From the NCBI RefSeq assembly GCF_026914265.1, contig NC_069138.1, positions 35,462,098-35,526,097 of the forward strand: a stretch of DNA of 64,000 nucleotides, in the 5' to 3' direction. The DNA comes from Mya arenaria (lineage: Eukaryota > Mollusca > Bivalvia > Myida > Myidae). Each line of letters begins with the position of its first letter. Within the stretch, counting starts at the first letter, position 1. Shown one piece after another: positions 61,732-64,000 of this stretch. The position numbers and the translations under genes were made by a program. The notes under the pieces were generated by a model that was not told where the DNA came from, made no database searches, and was given only the letters and a program-made list of their open reading frames with translations.

Positions 61732-62460
61732 CTAAACGGGGTGGCTTAGCACACTGTGAGAGGGATGGGTAGAAAATCATTTCATGCAAGCATTGTGGAT
61801 AAACACGAAATACCGCACGGTTGGCTCCCGGCGTTTGGAAAATGTGACGCGGGACAAGGTGTATCCGGAATCGCAGGTCGAAATATTGAGAATTTATGGG
61901 GGGAAATTTTATTTTAGTTTTTAGATAGTTTTGGTAATAAGCGATCTTTTACGTTAATAACTCAATACTCATTTTGTTCGATGTGGAGGGTAAGTTATTC
62001 CTGTTTATGGGGACTCCCCAACGAAAAGCTAGGATGGAACTGCATGGTTAAGAGCTATAATAAACCATGCTATGAGTAACTTAATGTCAGCGAGGTCATA
62101 GGTTCGATTGAATTTTGTGTAGAAATAAATAAAAATTACTTAAACATTTGAATGACGCATCGATTACGAGGCTACTGATCTTGTAGGTTTCAGGATTCGA
62201 CGTAAGAGGGGGGAGGGAGGGGCTAACTTAGGTGCGTAACCTTTTGAGTTGCGCCCTCCCTCAGAACCGAATTATTTGGTTCAATGTGTTGGGAGGGGTT
62301 GACAGGCGGTTCGGGCTGCATACTGAACATGTTTGGTGTACCGAGTCCAGTGGGGGGTGGGTGAGGGGGGGGGGGGGGGCGGGGACTAGCCACCCTGTTA
62401 GTTTAATGGGTAGTGTACCAAAGCCGAGTTAGTTAAGTTGGCAGAACTTTACTGCACACC
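61732..62460. other. spacer upstream of the visible EF-hand exons
   Basis: 61800-61890 is GC-richer than usual but I could not read a convincing exon. 62300-62420 carries the 'tgtaccgagtccagtggggg' repeat and a long G run. Confidence 0.4.
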
Positions 62461-62469
62461 AAGACTGAC

Positions 62470-62830
62470 TTGTTCAAGAGAACCTTGACGCAGCTAGATA
62501 TCAGCATGTTATTGGTTATTTGTTGTTTTTCCGCACCTACGAGGCAGTGGATGTGGCATGGCATTGCTGCATGACGGCACTGGCCGAAACAGCGCGTGCG
62601 ACAAAGGCGTTACTAGAGCAGCAGAAAGGACGGAGACAGCCTCTTTCTTTCAAGTCGCCAATTTTCAACGTTATTGAACATGTGTGTGCCGAGCCAGACA
62701 GACGAGTACGGAGGCAATCGGCATCCTCTCCAAATTTACGTGCACGGAGGAATATTCTCAAATATTTCATACCTATTATGAAACAATATAATGTCATTAA
62801 GACAAAGGTATGTGCACGTCGTTAGCCATT
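62470..62830 (+). pseudogene. Tc1/mariner transposase relic
   Basis: The frame at 62520-62825 reads ARATKALLEQQKG, then NVIEHVCAEPDRRVRRQSA (Trp of the usual EHxWDE is Cys) and continues to the region before the usual C terminus. Upstream, 'gaaccttgacgcagctagatatcagcatg' matches the ENLNAARYQH segment. Confidence 0.75.
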
Positions 62831-63229
62831 GGAGGTGCGGCACGCAAGGTATAAATTACTCGGATGTACTGATATGATTGTATTTTGTGAATTTGGATTT
62901 TACAATGATGTTTTTTTAATTGTTACGTTTGATATGTATTTAATGACCAATTGAAATTAAATTACAATGAAGTACATATTATGAGTTTTATTAATTATAT
63001 TCCAAATTTGGACATTATTCGCTAACAAATAATCTAGTTATACCGAATAATATAAGTGCCGGGTTAGAAGAGGCCCAAAGTAAATGTGACTACATCACCA
63101 AATATTTCACATTTAAAAAATTCTGAACAATCGGGTCATCATCCCAGGCTTTAGGAATATCTCATAATTAATTTGAAATGACCTTAAAAACCAGCAATTA
63201 TAAAATGGGCTCGTACTGTTATTCAACAA

Positions 63230-63380
63230 GCATTTGCCCCATATTGGAGTAACGTATGGATACCTTAAAGTGATATTCCAATACACGGAGTAACGTATGG
63301 ATACCTTAAAGTGATGTTCCAATACACGGAGTAACGTATGGATACCTTAAAGTGATATTCCAATACACGGAGTAACGCAA
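63230..63380. repeat. tandem repeat, about 47 bp x 3
   Basis: 'gtaacgtatggatacctta' and 'aagtgat(a/g)ttccaatacac' repeat three times. The last unit runs out at 'ggagtaacgcaag'. Confidence 0.9.
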
Positions 63381-64000
63381 GATAATAATTGAACGATAAG
63401 AAATCAGTTACTAGTGGTTGAAAGTATATGTAACGGTCGCTAGACGGTGGTGTTACCAGTAACTATATATTTATGTTATCCTTTGGTTTCTTTCCTAGTT
63501 GGATTCCAGAAAAATCAACATAATTAAAAACATTTCGATATGTAGGGTGAAGATAAATTGCAGATATGTATCAATATACACCTCCGTTAATCATTAATCA
63601 ATTAGCTCCGCCTACTGGTGAAATAAATAATCGAAAACAAAGAAAATACTCTAAAATCAGGTTTAAAATAAATATTCGAGTAACACAATTTGCTAACCTT
63701 GCTAAATGTTAAAAACTCACGAAAGTGTCGAACTATTATAAGGGGTATGACTTCAACCATTAAAACTTACGCATGACGTAAGACTGACGTTCGATTCGGT
63801 TTGACGTTGCAAACTGATTTAGATTCATAAATTTTTTAACATGCAGTGTATCAGTTATGGATTCAACATAGCTCTAATGGTTACCTGACCGGTTGTTGTG
63901 TATATTGGCAATCTGGGGTTGCGCTCAAAAGATAATAGTGGTGTGTAACCGAAAAACTATTGTTGAGTCGTAAATTTAGGTAATACAAAGGAACACGTGT
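63381..64000. other. right edge, no gene seen
   Basis: A short match to the DNA that follows the Tc1 relics ('acatgcagtgtatcagttatggattca' region near 63840) shows that another degenerate unit is present. No EF-hand-like exon follows within the window. Confidence 0.45.

Overview
This is a eukaryotic, AT-rich genomic window, most likely from a bivalve mollusc. The genus cannot be fixed from sequence alone. The evidence is spliced genes with large introns, several families of TTAA-flanked foldback elements, tRNA-derived SINEs, Tc1/mariner and non-LTR retrotransposon relics, simple-sequence and satellite DNA, and a local expansion of RING-less TRIM-like genes. There are no operons or other bacterial features.

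The backbone is a minus-strand tandem array of seven TRIM-like loci, called G1 to G7 from left to right. The 5' flank of an eighth copy is cut by the left edge. Each locus has a first coding exon (two B-box zinc fingers plus a long coiled coil, about 320-345 aa), an intron of about 0.6 kb, and a second exon of about 265-275 codons that looks like an NHL-type beta-propeller. Two subfamilies can be told apart by their 5' flanks: class 1 (G1, G3, G6) and class 2 (off-window copy, G2, G4, G5, G7). They mostly alternate, and G1-G2 and G3-G4 are a recent tandem duplication of about 13 kb. Nearly every copy is broken in its own way: G1 nonsense plus 5-bp deletion, G2 4-bp deletion, G3 nonsense, G4 first exon gone, G6 internal deletion, G7 25-bp deletion. 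Only G5 (36310-38659) is open in both exons, and it lacks four residues of B-box 2 and part of the conserved upstream flank.

Layout: 0-6 kb is flank, foldback elements, a Tc1 relic and an orphan EF-hand exon. 6-15 kb holds G1 and G2. 15-19 kb is spacer with an ACTC microsatellite. 19-26 kb holds G3 and the G4 second exon. 26.2-28.95 kb is a 53-bp satellite with a higher-order repeat. 29.3-32.6 kb is a TIR element and a degenerate LINE. 33-36 kb is an orphan class-2 flank and a Tc1 relic. 36-39.8 kb is G5. 40-46.6 kb is transposons, an orphan EF-hand exon, a SINE and a long microsatellite. 47-49 kb is G6, 53-56.6 kb is G7, and 57-64 kb has more relics and an intron-split EF-hand gene (59419-61731) that a plain open-frame scan misses.

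The genes do not form a pathway. The picture is an immune-type gene family in birth-and-death evolution, with transposons giving a relative clock. A pogo-like MITE sits in the intron of all five copies that keep the intron, so it predates the duplications. The SINE at 42.55 kb has two empty paralogous sites in the same window, so it came later.
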